A stretch of DNA of 64,000 bases, from positions 20,034,438-20,098,437 of the forward strand of contig OY759267.1 of the NCBI GenBank assembly GCA_963662155.1, written 5' to 3'. The notes beneath the pieces are model-generated. The model ran no database searches. It worked only from the letters and a program-made list of their open reading frames with translations, and had not been told where the DNA came from. The DNA comes from Lamellibrachia columna. Taxonomy: Eukaryota; Annelida; Polychaeta; Sabellida; Siboglinidae. This document shows positions 1 to 13,500 of the stretch, piece after piece. Every line of letters begins with the position of its first letter. The stretch's first letter is position 1. The position numbers and the translations under genes were made by a program.

Positions 1-1487
1 TGGAATGATGCAAGAGCTCTGATCTGTTTAGAACTATATCTGGCTGCCCGAGTAAAAAGTGAACAAATGCAAGATAATTTTCAGGTGTGTTTGCTTTAAT
101 ATCAAGTTTATTGACATCCACTATACATTAAATTGTATTGTACAATTGTATGTAAATAAACTTAAATCAAACAAACAACTAGAAAAATCAACAGAAAACA
201 AATTCAAATACAATAAAAGTGGGAGCGTTTTGAAATCCCGAGATTGGGAGGAAATGATTTAAAAATTTTTTAAATGGGAGTTCTCCCATCATATCAGGAA
301 ACATGGAAGATCTGATGGGTAGTGTCCATATCGAAACAGGTCAAATCCAAAACGATAAAACAATGACCGTCTGCTGCTCTAGTTAGAGGTCACGATGAAG
401 ATTGCACCTTTTGAAGATGATTTAACTTTCACTGGCTGACCAGAGAAAATCAAATTAAGGAACAAAGTGTCAATCTATGAACAATAAAGTAACAAAGACA
501 CAACTTTTGGGTATCGTTATATCAAATAGGATGCAGAGAATTATATGGTATAAATATAACGAAATATGATGAATGAATAAATAAGTGTGCTGAAATCCCT
601 TTCCGTTTCTCAGTACACTGTAAATACCTAGAGCCAAGTAAAAGCGTGACTCTATATGCAGGGCAACAATTAAAAGCCTGTACAGCAGGGTGATCTTGGA
701 GGTGACAATAGCAGGGGGCATTACATAACACTGTCAGTGTTATGTAACAAAATCTGTTTTTTTTATGTCTGAAATTATTCAATATACAGTGTAACCTTGA
801 ATTACTTTCAACAAGTGTCAACATCAATACTGTGATAAGACGTTGAGGGGCATGTTGGCGGTTGGTGTTGGTCAACATATCGTGAGGCCACACTGCAGTG
901 TGTCGATCCACTTTTGGTAAAAAAAATTATAGAAAATGTAGGAATTCAGAAGGAAATATATAGGAATAACATTGCAATATTTTAAATATAGCATTATTTC
1001 AGGTGGCATCATCTACTGAATTGAGTCATTGCAAATTAGCAACTGCTAACTCGCAACATTACATCAAAAAATTCGCTGATTTAGCAGATCTGATTGCATA
1101 TGTCCACAGATGGTCGTTGACATGTAGATTTCTACTGCAAAAATTATTTTCTAGTGATGAATCCCAAGAAACCTCCAAATTACAATTATTAGAAAATCTA
1201 GGGATTTTTTTAAATATAGGAATTACAATTAAAACATAAGAAAATATAGGAATGCTGGGCACCCTGACGTTGTAACTACAAGCTGTGACAAACTGCCAGG
1301 TAACCATCTTGTGACTCGAGCCTGCGACAAGCCCCCTGCGGGATTACCTTTAGAATCATGGTATCCAGTATAGCGGCATTGTCATTCACCTCTCGAGAAT
1401 CAATTGTCAGGCAGTGAGAAAACCGCAAATAAATCCTTTACAAACTGGCATGATTACAGTAGTCACCTGTGATATGGTATCGCTTAC
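1..1487. other. Intronic sequence, nothing recognised
   Basis: Downstream intron of the last DDX1 exon seen. Contains open frames at 470-911 (minus) and 1003-1239 (plus) that look random. The next DDX1 exon is not here. Confidence 0.5.
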
Positions 1488-1560
1488 CTTTCTGCACGAC
1501 CAACACGACCGATGCGATGGACATAGTTCTGTTTCTCATCTGGCAGCGTAACGTTGATGA
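1488..1560 (-). CDS. DDX1: DDX1 exon: motif VI
   Basis: 73 nt: two bases, 23 codons, two bases. It reads [31 protein letters not shown] is motif VI with the arginine finger. The acceptor is ...ttgccttgcag|tc and the donor aaag|gtaagcg. It is the last exon found. The following sequence, expected to begin with Arg-Met-Gly-Leu, does not occur in bases 1-1487 and must lie outside the window. Confidence 0.95.
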
Positions 1561-4500
1561 CTGCAAGGCAAACATACAGGAATTTTAAGAGACACAGACA
1601 TACTTGTTACAATGAAATGATGGGCATGTGACCGAGAAAATGCTGAAAACACGGTTTATTGGTAGCAATTTTGGTAGCACCAAAATTCTGTATTGAATTA
1701 TCGTAAATAAAAAGTGTAATTTGTTTGATTTCTAGAATGTTCTTTACTAATTCTGTAGTACCTGAGTGATATCTTTATTATACATACTGTATATTTTTTT
1801 ATGTTTCAATAGATGTAACTTTCAGACATATTTTTACCATACATCCTCACTAGCCAGGGCTGGTAGTAGCACTACAGCATCCCTGACAGATCGACCTGTT
1901 GAAACGTTGATTTGTCAGTTTATCCTGCGCCATGTGTAAATGCACGCTGAATCATTTGGACTTCGTCCCAGTTGCTGTCTTTGTCGACGTGCTTCTGGGA
2001 ACTAGACCCGCCCACGCCCAATCTTCAAAGAGCATTTCCAGGAATGCCTATCAATACCTGTCCGACCAGCAATGATGGTTTCACTATCAATTAAAGATTC
2101 CTGTATATGAGCCCTGTATATTCCAGCGAGCAATCCCATCAGTTAACACAGCAACTGAAAAATCAGTGTTTCAACAGGTAGACCTGATGTGGTCAGAAGC
2201 CCCTGGTGGCGAGGGTGCCACCATGTAGTACTGAACCCTATATTCCAGCATGCTTACCCTCCATTGAGGGGACACCTGCCATGTAGGGACACTTTTGTTT
2301 GGATACAGAAGTGTCCGTTGAAGACAGGGACTACTGTACTATTGAACCAGCTGCCAGCTGGATAGACATAAACATTAACTCTGAATAAAAATACTGTCTG
2401 TCCTTTCATATTTTACAATACTCAAGAGAACATATGCTAGGGATCATGTCAAATTTAAATATTTTTTACAATACATGTACTGTACTCAAGAGAACATTAT
2501 GCTAGGGATCATGTCAAATTTAAATATTTTTTACAATACATATACTGTACTCAAGAGAACATTATGCTAGGGATCATGTCAAATTTAAATATTTTTTACA
2601 ATACATGTACTGTATTCAAGAGAACATATGCTAGGGATCATGCCAAATTTAAATATTTTTTTAACATGAAAACCTGCCCCAAAAATGTGAAACAAAATAC
2701 TTATCACTTATGTGTATGAGATACATTGCGTTGCATGAATATGATACAATACATTTAAGTATTTTTGTAATCCATTAATCATTAAAAATGTTTTGGGACA
2801 TTTCATATTAGGAATGGCAGCACATTATTGAACTGAAGTCTATGATAACAATAAGTTTTTTAACTGAGCAGTTTCAATAAAAAAACATGTAAATCCAGGA
2901 AGTTCTCAGAGATTTAAAATGTGATCATTACATGGAAAATCCCCTAATGTCATTTTCAAGATTTCTAAAAGGATTTCCACGGAGACAAATAAAATTTTGG
3001 CTGGATTATCGAAATAAGTTGATGTGCGTATTGATGCTAATATTTCCTAGTATGAAAAAAACATATAACTTACACTGTAGCAGCCCCTGAACTGCTATGT
3101 CAAGTGCTAAGGGGTCAACATCTGCTCATGAAAACGCGGGAAAGTGCTCATGACAAAGTGGTAAAATTGCTTATGGAAAGATGCATCCTCCAGCACTCAA
3201 GTCTTGTCATTTTTAAGCGTTCTGTTGTTGTAATTTTTAACGTATTGTTTTATGGGTCACCATTTGATGTGCCGTTCTCATTTGCAATGAACGCACGTGC
3301 GAGAAAATGTGAAATCGCCAAAGACCAAAGCAATAAAATGTTCCTAGAATTGCCTTGTGTATGGCAAATAGACAGATTTTACCGGGAATTTTTGGTAAAA
3401 AAAAAAAACTGGGACATTCTGTCCAAAAAGTGGGACCAAGGGGTATTTCCCGCATGAAAGCGGTAATGTTGACACCTATGCATGCAAGCGGGACCCACCA
3501 TATGGAAGACCAGTGATGTCCAGGCCGCGGGCAGCAACATCCGTACAGATGAGGAACCGCACCTCATTCTTCTGCAACAGTCAAGCGAACCAGTCATTAG
3601 TGTTTTGTTACAATCATAATTGCATGAGTTATTCCATTCCATTCCATTGCCCATGCTTGCATTATTGCCTAATGTAAACTTAATATGACAATAGCGGAAA
3701 TGTAATATGTTAAATTACCGAATGTCAATTTGCAGATGGTTCTTATCCATGTTTACTGCACCATAACTCAGTCTATCACGTACCACATGAACCAGAGGGT
3801 TTTAGTACAGGACGGAGAAAGGTCGTTCACTTGAAATGGTTTGTTTCAGTGCTGAAATGAAATATAGCCAGGCCATACATTTAAAGCTGAATGTAGGCAC
3901 ATGCCAGCGTTATCAATTCAAGACTTGAACCAGGCACTGAACTTTTGGCATAAAACTCTGGCTTTCAACACTGGAAATTATGCATCTCTCGTGACTCGGA
4001 TGATCACGTTAATGGCGGTCTCATCTCACTAAATGGGAACGTAAAAGAACCACTTAGGATGACATGCACCCTGGCAGTGACCACCCTGGCAGTGACCACC
4101 CTCAGTGCCAGCATAGAAAAATTGGCTTGGCGAAAATGTTCTGACAAAGGTTGACTAGTTGAGTGAGACCTTGTAAAGCCATCATAATCTAGTAACAACA
4201 ACATATACACAGACAAGTCAGTTAGTAGAGGGTTGTTGAGTGCTGGAAACAACTAGGAAACATCTGTCCATCCCTAGCCATTATAATCACACACTATTCA
4301 CATGACCACTGTGGACAGTATTATTATACATTTGTAATCAGCCATGTGTCTGGGTTAAAAATCTGCTCAAAGGCGCTAACAAGATAATACTAAGTAAATT
4401 TTAAATAAGTAGAAACAACTAAATAAGTTGATACATAAACACATAAGTTGATACATTACATAAACACATAAGCTAAGCAGGTAAGTTAAATAAAAACAAG

Positions 4501-7500
4501 TTAAATAAATAATAAGAAAAATAAGTAAAATGTTGTAGTCATTATTAAAAGTGTCACTAGCAAGTGTTCCAAAGGCTGATCAAAAGAGGTATGTTTTTAA
4601 CAATGTCTTGAGTGTGGCAATGGAGTTGGCTTCCCTGATTGCATGAGGTAGGGCATTCCATTCAGCCCTGCCATGGAAAAGGCCCAACGACCACAGTGAA
4701 TGAGATGGTAAAGTGAACCTATCAAAGCGTTCATGCTCGCATTAGAGCCTACACTTTGCCTTCTTCCCAATCTAACAACCTAAGAATAACCATGTTGGCA
4801 GTTGCGGTACATCTCATACAAGAATGTCCACTTTCTGCATGATTCACGTCAGTGGCAGCTGGCACGTGTCCACCAGCTAACAGAAACCTTGCAATGTTTC
4901 CTGGGTGATGCTTTCGCTCAGGGTAAACTGATTAAAACTACAACGAATGGATCACTCTTCTAATGCAGCATACCCCAATTCGAGGACAGAACATGTAAAC
5001 TGTTTCTGTCTAGACTCTAGAGGGATTATAGTACCACAATAATAACAATCCATCTTTTGAAATTCATGTTAAAATATTCAGGTATGAACGTGTGTTAAGT
5101 TAATAAACGAATAAAATGCAGATAAAATGGAAAACAAAACTGGCCTGCTTTCACTTCTTGCTTTTCGACACCCAGTTTCTACCATAGATTTCCATAATTA
5201 ATTTCACAATAATTATAATTTCATATTCAGTCACAATACTGTAAACTTACTACCTTTTCCACCCAGTAATTTCTTGCCAATGCATCCTACCGATTTACGA
5301 AGAGAACAAAATAAATTATTAGTACACATTGGGTCAGGAAATAACTAATTTACTATAAAAGGTCACCAACATTCCACAAACATGGATAATGAGCATTGTT
5401 AGTATGCAATACACAGACACGGACAATACTCAATGAATGTAGATTGTCTTGTTAGATGCTTTCCCAATGTCTTGTGTGAGAATGCTTTCCCAATGTCTTG
5501 TTAGAATGCTTTCCCAATGTCTTGTTAGAATGCTTTTCCAATGTCTTGTGAGAATGCTTTCCCAAGTCTGCGTTTACCTTGAATGCCTCCAGATTAGCTT
5601 TCCTTTCTTGCGGTCGGCGATCACCGTGAAGACAAATACACGACATTCCTATGATGTTGTCACAGAATTTGTGGCAGAAACAAGAAGAAAAACAGCGTTA
5701 TCACACGGAGCAAATATCCTCACTTCCATGTTTGTGTTCATCGGTTGGCTAAGAAGGCACATAAAATGTTACTTTATACAATTATAAAAAAATAAGCGGA
5801 TATTATGTGCCCATGGAAAGTGCCATTAAGGAAAACCATGCAATTCAGCACAATTTTAAGTGCGCATTATTTACATACAATGGGACTTTATACTATTAAT
5901 AAAAACCAACCAGATATTATGAGTCCAGGTAAAGTGCTATCAAGGAAACCATGCAATTTGGCACGATTTAAAACTTGTATTTCACACTGAGAATAACTGT
6001 GGTGTTGCAGTTGCTTGTGAGGCATGGCCTGAATATACATGCACACGATTTAAAGCACAGCTCACAGTTCATAGATGTATTTACATGACATCAGACATGT
6101 GATATATCCATGCATGCCCGTTGTGGGATCTGATAAGAATATAGTGTAGATAAACATGTGCAGAAAATTACAAAATCCTAATTTAGCTTTAATATAGCAA
6201 TAGGCCCAGTTATTGTGCAGGTGTAGATAGGTATGCAATTTTATAAATTATATACTGAACATAGCAGAACTAATTTTTGCCTCTGAGCTCGGGATTCTGA
6301 CACAACAGAAGTCTTCATGGTATTATTATATAGCTTTTTTCATGTGTAGCAATCATTAGCAGATATGTTGTGTGTTATTTACAAAAACAGTGAATTTTTA
6401 CGGTAACTGATCCCTGAGAAATGATTGGTTATAAAACTTTCATTGTATATCTACTGTCTACCGATTTGGATGTTTTCTACCTAAGGAAATGATGTCTTCC
6501 TTCTAATGTTTTTTCAAAGAAAGTCAAGTAATGTACATGTATTTTATTTATTTATTCATTATTATGATTTATTTGCTATATTTATTTATTAATTATATTA
6601 ATTTATTTGTTAATCTTAATTGAATATTCATCTTTTAATATATATTTTAACTATAATATTATATCCATTATTTTTATGACTGCAAGTATGTTTTCTATGC
6701 GCATATGAACAGGCTGGCCCAGATATGTGGCGCTTAATAAATTTTAGTAATAATAATAAAATAATAAAGATATTTTGTAATGTCTTACGGGCCACTCTCC
6801 AATACTGTCTGACAGTTCGTTTTGAAGCTTCCCCTCCTTTACTACTTACTACTTGCTTATTTCTTTATCTAAAATAGTATTATTACATACCACTGGCTTT
6901 GTCTCGATGAATTCTTTCAGGAAATATATACTACTCCATTTAAAGTGTAAAAAACAGCGAAAATAAGCTTTCCCAAAAATATTTTTCATTTCAGAAAACT
7001 ATTTTTTTAATTCACTAATGATAATTTACCATTTTAAGTGTCTTATGTTAAAGAAAACTTTCCAATGTGTGTCATAAACAATGATTTAGGCCCCTACAAT
7101 AGCTGCTCCTACCCAAAACTTATTTTGTTTATTAATGAACATATTTTTGTTGTTACGCCCGATTCCAAGCTCCTGGACCAATATTTTAATACTACAAATT
7201 AATGATTTTCCAAAATTAACTTTGAAAGCAGAGTATAATCAAATTTATGATGAATGTATTATTTCAGAGTAGTTATTTGAATAAGTGCCTTTACTTTTGA
7301 TCTTCGTGCTGTCCAACAAATTGTCAATTTTTAACTGGTTACGATCAGTACCAAACTTTGTTATGGATTGAGACATAACTAATGAAAATAATTACTTCAA
7401 AATTTACAAATACGTAAATAACAATAATTGTTGTATATGTGAATGCTTTCTCGTGGGATGCTATCAATAACACATCAAGAGAAACCCATTTAGACAAATG

Positions 7501-10500
7501 TTCAGCATTTTACCGGTACGCCTGGTACCAAGCTAATCACCTGTCGCCAAAACGTTTCAACTAAGGTCCTTTAGGAAGGTAATATATTTTTATTTTGCTC
7601 TCCTACATTTAGAAGCAGAGTAAACACCAGTGTTGAAATATTATACGGAAAACAACAACTTTGGTTCAAAATATTATCAGATGGTTGTTATGACCTTTAC
7701 CAAGGTGTGGTGGTTGTTGTTACGCCATGAACCAAGGTGTGGTGGTTGTTGTTACATCATGTACCAAGGTGTGGTGGTTGTTGTTACGCCATGAACCAAG
7801 GTGTGGTGGTTGTTGTTACACCATGTACCAAGGTGTGGTTGTTGTTGTTACACCATGTACCAAGGTGTGGTGGTTGTTGTTACACCATGTACCAAGGTGT
7901 GGTTGTTGTTGTTACACCATGTACCAAGGTGTGGTGGTTGTTGTTACGCCATGTACCAAGGTGTGGTGGTTGTTGTTACGCCATGAACCAAGGTGTGGTT
8001 GTTGTTGTTACACCATGTACCAAGGTGTGGTGGTTGTTGTTACACCATGTACCAAGGTGTGGTTGTTGTTGTTACACCATGTACCAAGGTGTGGTGGTTG
8101 TTGTTACGCCATGTACCAAGGTGTGGTGGTTGTTGTTACGCCATGAACCAAGGTGTGGTGGTTGTTGTTACATCATGTACCAAGGTGTGGTGGTTGTTGT
8201 TACGCCATGAACCAAGGTGTGGTGGTTGTTGTTACACCATGTACCAAGGTGTGGTGGTTGTTGTTACACCATGTACCAAGGTGTGGTGGTTGTTGTTACA
8301 CCATGTACCAAGGTGTGGTGGTTGTTGTTACACCATGTACCAAGGTGTGGTGGTTGTTGTTACGCCATGTACCAAGGTGTGGTGGTTGTTGTTACACCAT
8401 GTACCAAGGTGTGGTGGTTGTTGTTACGCCATGAACCAAGGTGTGGTGGTTGTTGTTACACCATGTACCAAGGTGTGGTGGTTGTTGTTACACCAGGTAC
8501 CAAGGTGTGGTGGTTGTTGTTACGCCATGAACCAAGGTGTGGTGGTTGTTGTTACATCATGTACCAAGGTGTGGTGGTTGTTGTTACACCATGTACCAAG
8601 GTGTGGTGGTTGTTGTTACACCATGTACCAAGGTGTGGTGGTTGTTGTTACACCATGTACCAAGGTGTGGTGGTTGTTGTTACACCATGTACCAAGGTGT
8701 GGTGGTTGTTGTTACACCATGTACCAAGGTGTGGTGGTTGTTGTTACACCATGTACCAAGGTGTGGTGGTTGTTGTTACACCATGTACCAAGGTGTGGTG
8801 GTTGTTGTTACACCATGTACCAAGGTGTGGTGGTTGTTGTTACACCATGTACCAAGGTGTGGTGGTTGTTGTTACACCATGTACCAAGGTGTGGTGGTTG
8901 TTACACCATGTACCAAGGTGTGGTGGTTGTTGTTACACCATGTACCAAGGTGTGGTGGTTATTACACCAGGTACCAAGGTGTGGTGGTTGTTGTTACACC
9001 ATGTACCAAGGTGTGGTGGTTGTTGTTACACCATGTACCAAGGTGTGGTGGTGGTTGTTACACCAGGTACCAAGGTGTGGTGGTTGTTGTTACACCATGT
9101 ACCAAGGTGTGGTGGTTGTTGTTACACCATGTACCAAGGTGTGGTGGTTGTTGTTACACCACGTACCAAGGTGTGGTGGTTGTTATTACACCATATTCCA
9201 AGTTTTAATGTTGCATGGCTAAATATAAATTCTGACCACTTTGCTCAGAGGCATCAGAATAAGGGTGTTCAAAAGCAGGAAAAACAAGATCTGTCAAGAT
9301 GTCAGGGTGGAAGCGAAATGAGTTGAATAATGGCTACAAACAGATTATGTTAGTGATGCAGGAGGTACCCACTGAATAATGGAAATAAGGAAATGTTTTA
9401 CAAGGAATATATTCCTTAGAAAAGTATTTCATTAAAGAAATCCAGTCTACCTAGATATCAACAAAAACACTGTTACACTGCATCCACATGTAGGATACCA
9501 CTCGATGAATGTTTAGGATGAAAAATAAAATGAAAATAAAAAATTAACTGCTTATTGGTATCTTGGAATGACGTTCTCATTGCGAAGGGACAAAAGGATG
9601 CGTGCCTTTTTTTGCATAGCACCGAGTAGAACACATCAGGAATGTACACAATATGATGGCGAAAGCACCCTCCCATTATACAAGGGATAGTTCTTGTTAT
9701 TAGTGCTGTTGCCGTGATGTCACCACCAATATATTTCAAAGAAAGTATGACTGATGGGTGAAGATAACAACTAAACGTCAAACATATTGAAGTCGCAACC
9801 CCAGACACGCACTTGTTGACGTAGACGAGGACATGGTTGTGGGCGCAAAGAAACTAATCACATGTAGTCAAAACATGCAATATATTGTGCAGTAGAAATA
9901 TATACCGTTGTCCTGCAGAATTAGCATCAGTTTGACATATATAGAATACATATATACTTTGTTTCAAAGATAGTTGTTACGCCCGGTACCAAGCTTTAAT
10001 ACTGTATAGCTAAAAAATTATGTGGCCAAATCACTATCTCTGGACTATATTATCTATAAAACATCAATCAGAAGTGCTCTATGGGAAAGGGTTATTTTTA
10101 AATTGTGTTCTAATTCAATTACCAGTTTGTATATGCAAGAGTACTGTGCATGCATGAGCAATTTCAAATCACATTTCTGGAATAGGGTCTCATTTTTATG
10201 TTCCACATACTGTTTTTAGTATAACATGAAGAAGACCATAATAAGTGCTGAATATCACTATTATAATTAAATTCCAGGATTTATTTGTATTTCTTTAGGG
10301 TGTTAAAATGAACTCGTAACCTTGGTACCGGGCATAACAGTAGAGGGTAACATTTCTGACAAGCACTGCCTGCCACTTAGTGAGTTTTCGGATTTAAACA
10401 AAGAAACTTCAGAATTTAAATGTTTAGGCTATGTATTTTATCGGATTAAAGTTTAACAGAGATTGGAGAACATGACAAAATGGCCTCTCCCAAGCCAACT

Positions 10501-13500
10501 GTCAGGCAATTCGTGAGAATGGCCTTTAAGCATCCTACCTTCTCCGACAGTGTTCAGGTAACTCTCCATATTGTCACAGTCAACTTTGGTGCGGCAGAAA
10601 ATGATGGCACGGTCCATCTTGAACTTGCGGATCGCATCAAAAGTGTAGAAACCCTTTAGTGTCTTGACAGCTTCTGACAAAAGTTCTGAAAGAAGAAAGT
10701 TTATTTATATATAAAAATATGTTCTTGTATAGAACGGTATCCAGTCCTTGGGACTGTTCAAAGTGCTATACACTTCACAGACCTGTTCATTCCATCACCA
10801 TCTCAACTTCTCTGGGAAGCATTCAGCCATGTTGCAATTACTGTGTAAAGACAATTCGTTTACATATCCACCACTGTCTATAGCCAGGTACTTATTTACA
10901 GCCGAGTGAACTGGAGCAACCTGGAGTAAACAAAGCTGCCCCTGCTTCAAAACGGTTACAAGAAGATTTGAAACCAGTTCTTTCTCCACTATGTTACCAC
11001 GCTCCACACATGCCCTCAAACCACAGCAGTGTTCATGTCTTGTGGTTGTATCTGTCACGTTGAACATGCCTAGTCATCAATTTTAACATTCAATGTCAAA
11101 CCACAGCAGTGTTCATGTCCTGTGGTTGTATCTGTCACGCTGGACATGCCTAGTCATCTATTTTAACATTCAATGTCAAACCACAGCAGTGTTCATGTCC
11201 TGTGGTTGTATCTGTCACGTTGAACATGCCTAGTCATCAATTTTAACATTCAAAGTCAAACCACAGCAATGTTCATGTATTGTGGTTGTATCTGTCATGT
11301 TGAACATGCCTAGTCATCAATTTTAACATTCAATGTCAAACCACAGCAGTGTTCATGTCCTGTGGTTGTATCTGTCACGCTGGACATGCCTAGTCATCTA
11401 TTTTAACATTCAATGTCAAACCACAGCAGTGTTCATGTCCTGTGGTTGTATCTGTCACGTTGAACATGCCTAGTCATCAATTTTAACATTCAAAGTCAAA
11501 CCACAGCAATGTTCATGTATTGTGGTTGTATCTGTCACGCTGGACATGCCTAGTCATCAATTTTAACATTCAATGTCAAACCACAGCAGTGTTCATGTCC
11601 TGTGGTTGTATCTGTCACGTTGAACATGCCTAGTCATCAATTTTAACATTCAATGTCAAACCACAGCAGTGTTCATGTCTTGTGGTTGTATCTGTCACGT
11701 TGAACATGCCTGGTCATCAATTTTAACATTCAATGTCAAACCACAGCAATGTTCATGTCCTGTGGTTGTATCTGTCACGTTGAACATGCCTGGTCATCAA
11801 TTTTAACATTCAATGTCAAACCACAGTTCATGTCCTGTGGTTGTATCTGTCACGTTGAACATGCCTAGTCATCAATTTTAACATTCAATGTCAAACCACA
11901 GCAATGTTCATGTCCTGTGGTTGTATCTGTCATGTTGAACATGCCTGGTCATCTATTTTAACATTCAATGTCAAACCACAGCAATGTTCATGTCCTGTGG
12001 TTGTATCTGTCACGTTGAACATGCCTGGTCATCAATTTTAACATTCAATGTCAAACCACAGCAATGTTCATGTCCTGTGGTTGTATCTGTCACGTTGAAC
12101 ATGCCTAGTCATCAATTTTAACATTCAATGTCAAACCACAGCAATGTTCATGTCTTGTGGTTGTGTCTGTCACGTTGAACATGCCTGGTCATCTATTTTA
12201 ACATTCAATGTCAAAAGCTAAAACATCATAGTTATCTAAAACAAACCGTATCACATAATCAGAAAACTCATATTTCGCTAACAGCACAGCACCATTGTAA
12301 AAAAATTTATATACACATCTTTTGGAAAGCCTTTCAGTGAACATTTATGGTTGTCAAGTGGGGTAACCCACATTTTTCTCTCTCACTAAACTGACAATAT
12401 TACATGATTTATGGATGATACCAGTTTGTTATCATAGTGATGGCTAGACTATGACAGTGACACACTTGTTCAAAAATGCTGGGGATAATGGGATATTCAT
12501 TTAATTTCACTGGTATAACAGCTTACAATGAATTAATTCCATTACCTTGATTGCTTCTGCTACAGTGTTGTGGAATTGACTAAAATAAAGATATAATTTC
12601 TTAGGTTCTATATTAAAAACGTGTCATTACAAAATTAAAAAAATCTGGATAAATAATTTACATCAGTGTAATATCATTAGTTATAACAGAAACACTACAA
12701 GGTTAACCCTAACCTATGCTAACATTACACCAATAACTACCAAGCCAGAATCTTACATGTAATCAATATTAAACAGAATAACCTGCCTCAGTCAATGGTG
12801 ATACAACTTAACTACACAGACAATAATTTTCCTGCGTTGTTGATAAATGTGCTGTGCCATTATTTTATGACACAAACAAAAATATCTCTGGGCTTATCTT
12901 TATTGCACAAACCTGGTTTATCTGTACAATTATGTGAACCAATTTCTGGAATGATGAAGGATCGCACTTTGGAAGTGTCTCCTAGTGAACTATTGTGGCA
13001 GTTTAACACGGCACTTAACGAACAGACAAATGGCACGAATGTGTCGACACATGAATACAGCCGGTTATTAATCTCACAGGTCCAACAATCCAATAAAGTA
13101 CTGGCGTCACCTACTTTATGTAGCCATCAATATGGTGGAAAAGGGGTAACAAACCGCAAGTAGAGCCATTATTTCTGAACATTTCATAGAATCCTGTTAG
13201 GAAAAACCAATTAAATTACACCAAGACATCTCAATCACCTCACCAGCCCTGCACCAAGACATCTCAATTACCTCACCAGCCCTGCACCAAGACATCTCAA
13301 TCACTTCACCAGCCTTCCACCAAGACATTTCAATCACCTCACCAGCCCTGCACCAAGACATCTCAGTCCTGCACCAAGACATCTCAATCACCTCACCAGT
13401 CCTGCACCAAGATATCTCAATTACCTCACCCACCAGTGCTGCACCAAGACATCTCAATCACCTCACCAGCCCTGCACCAAGACATCTCAGTCCTGCACCA

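Noticed and set aside
3104..3457. 117-codon plus-strand ORF
   Set aside because: Lies wholly inside an inverted-repeat element; no recognised domain.
7993..9222. 409-codon open frame ([26 protein letters not shown] repeats)
   Set aside because: All plus frames are open because the 32-bp unit lacks stops; the protein repeats with the DNA period times three and no start context or splice signal is seen.
11021..12213. CRISPR-like regular array
   Set aside because: Repeats are contiguous with no unique spacers, and the DNA is from an animal.
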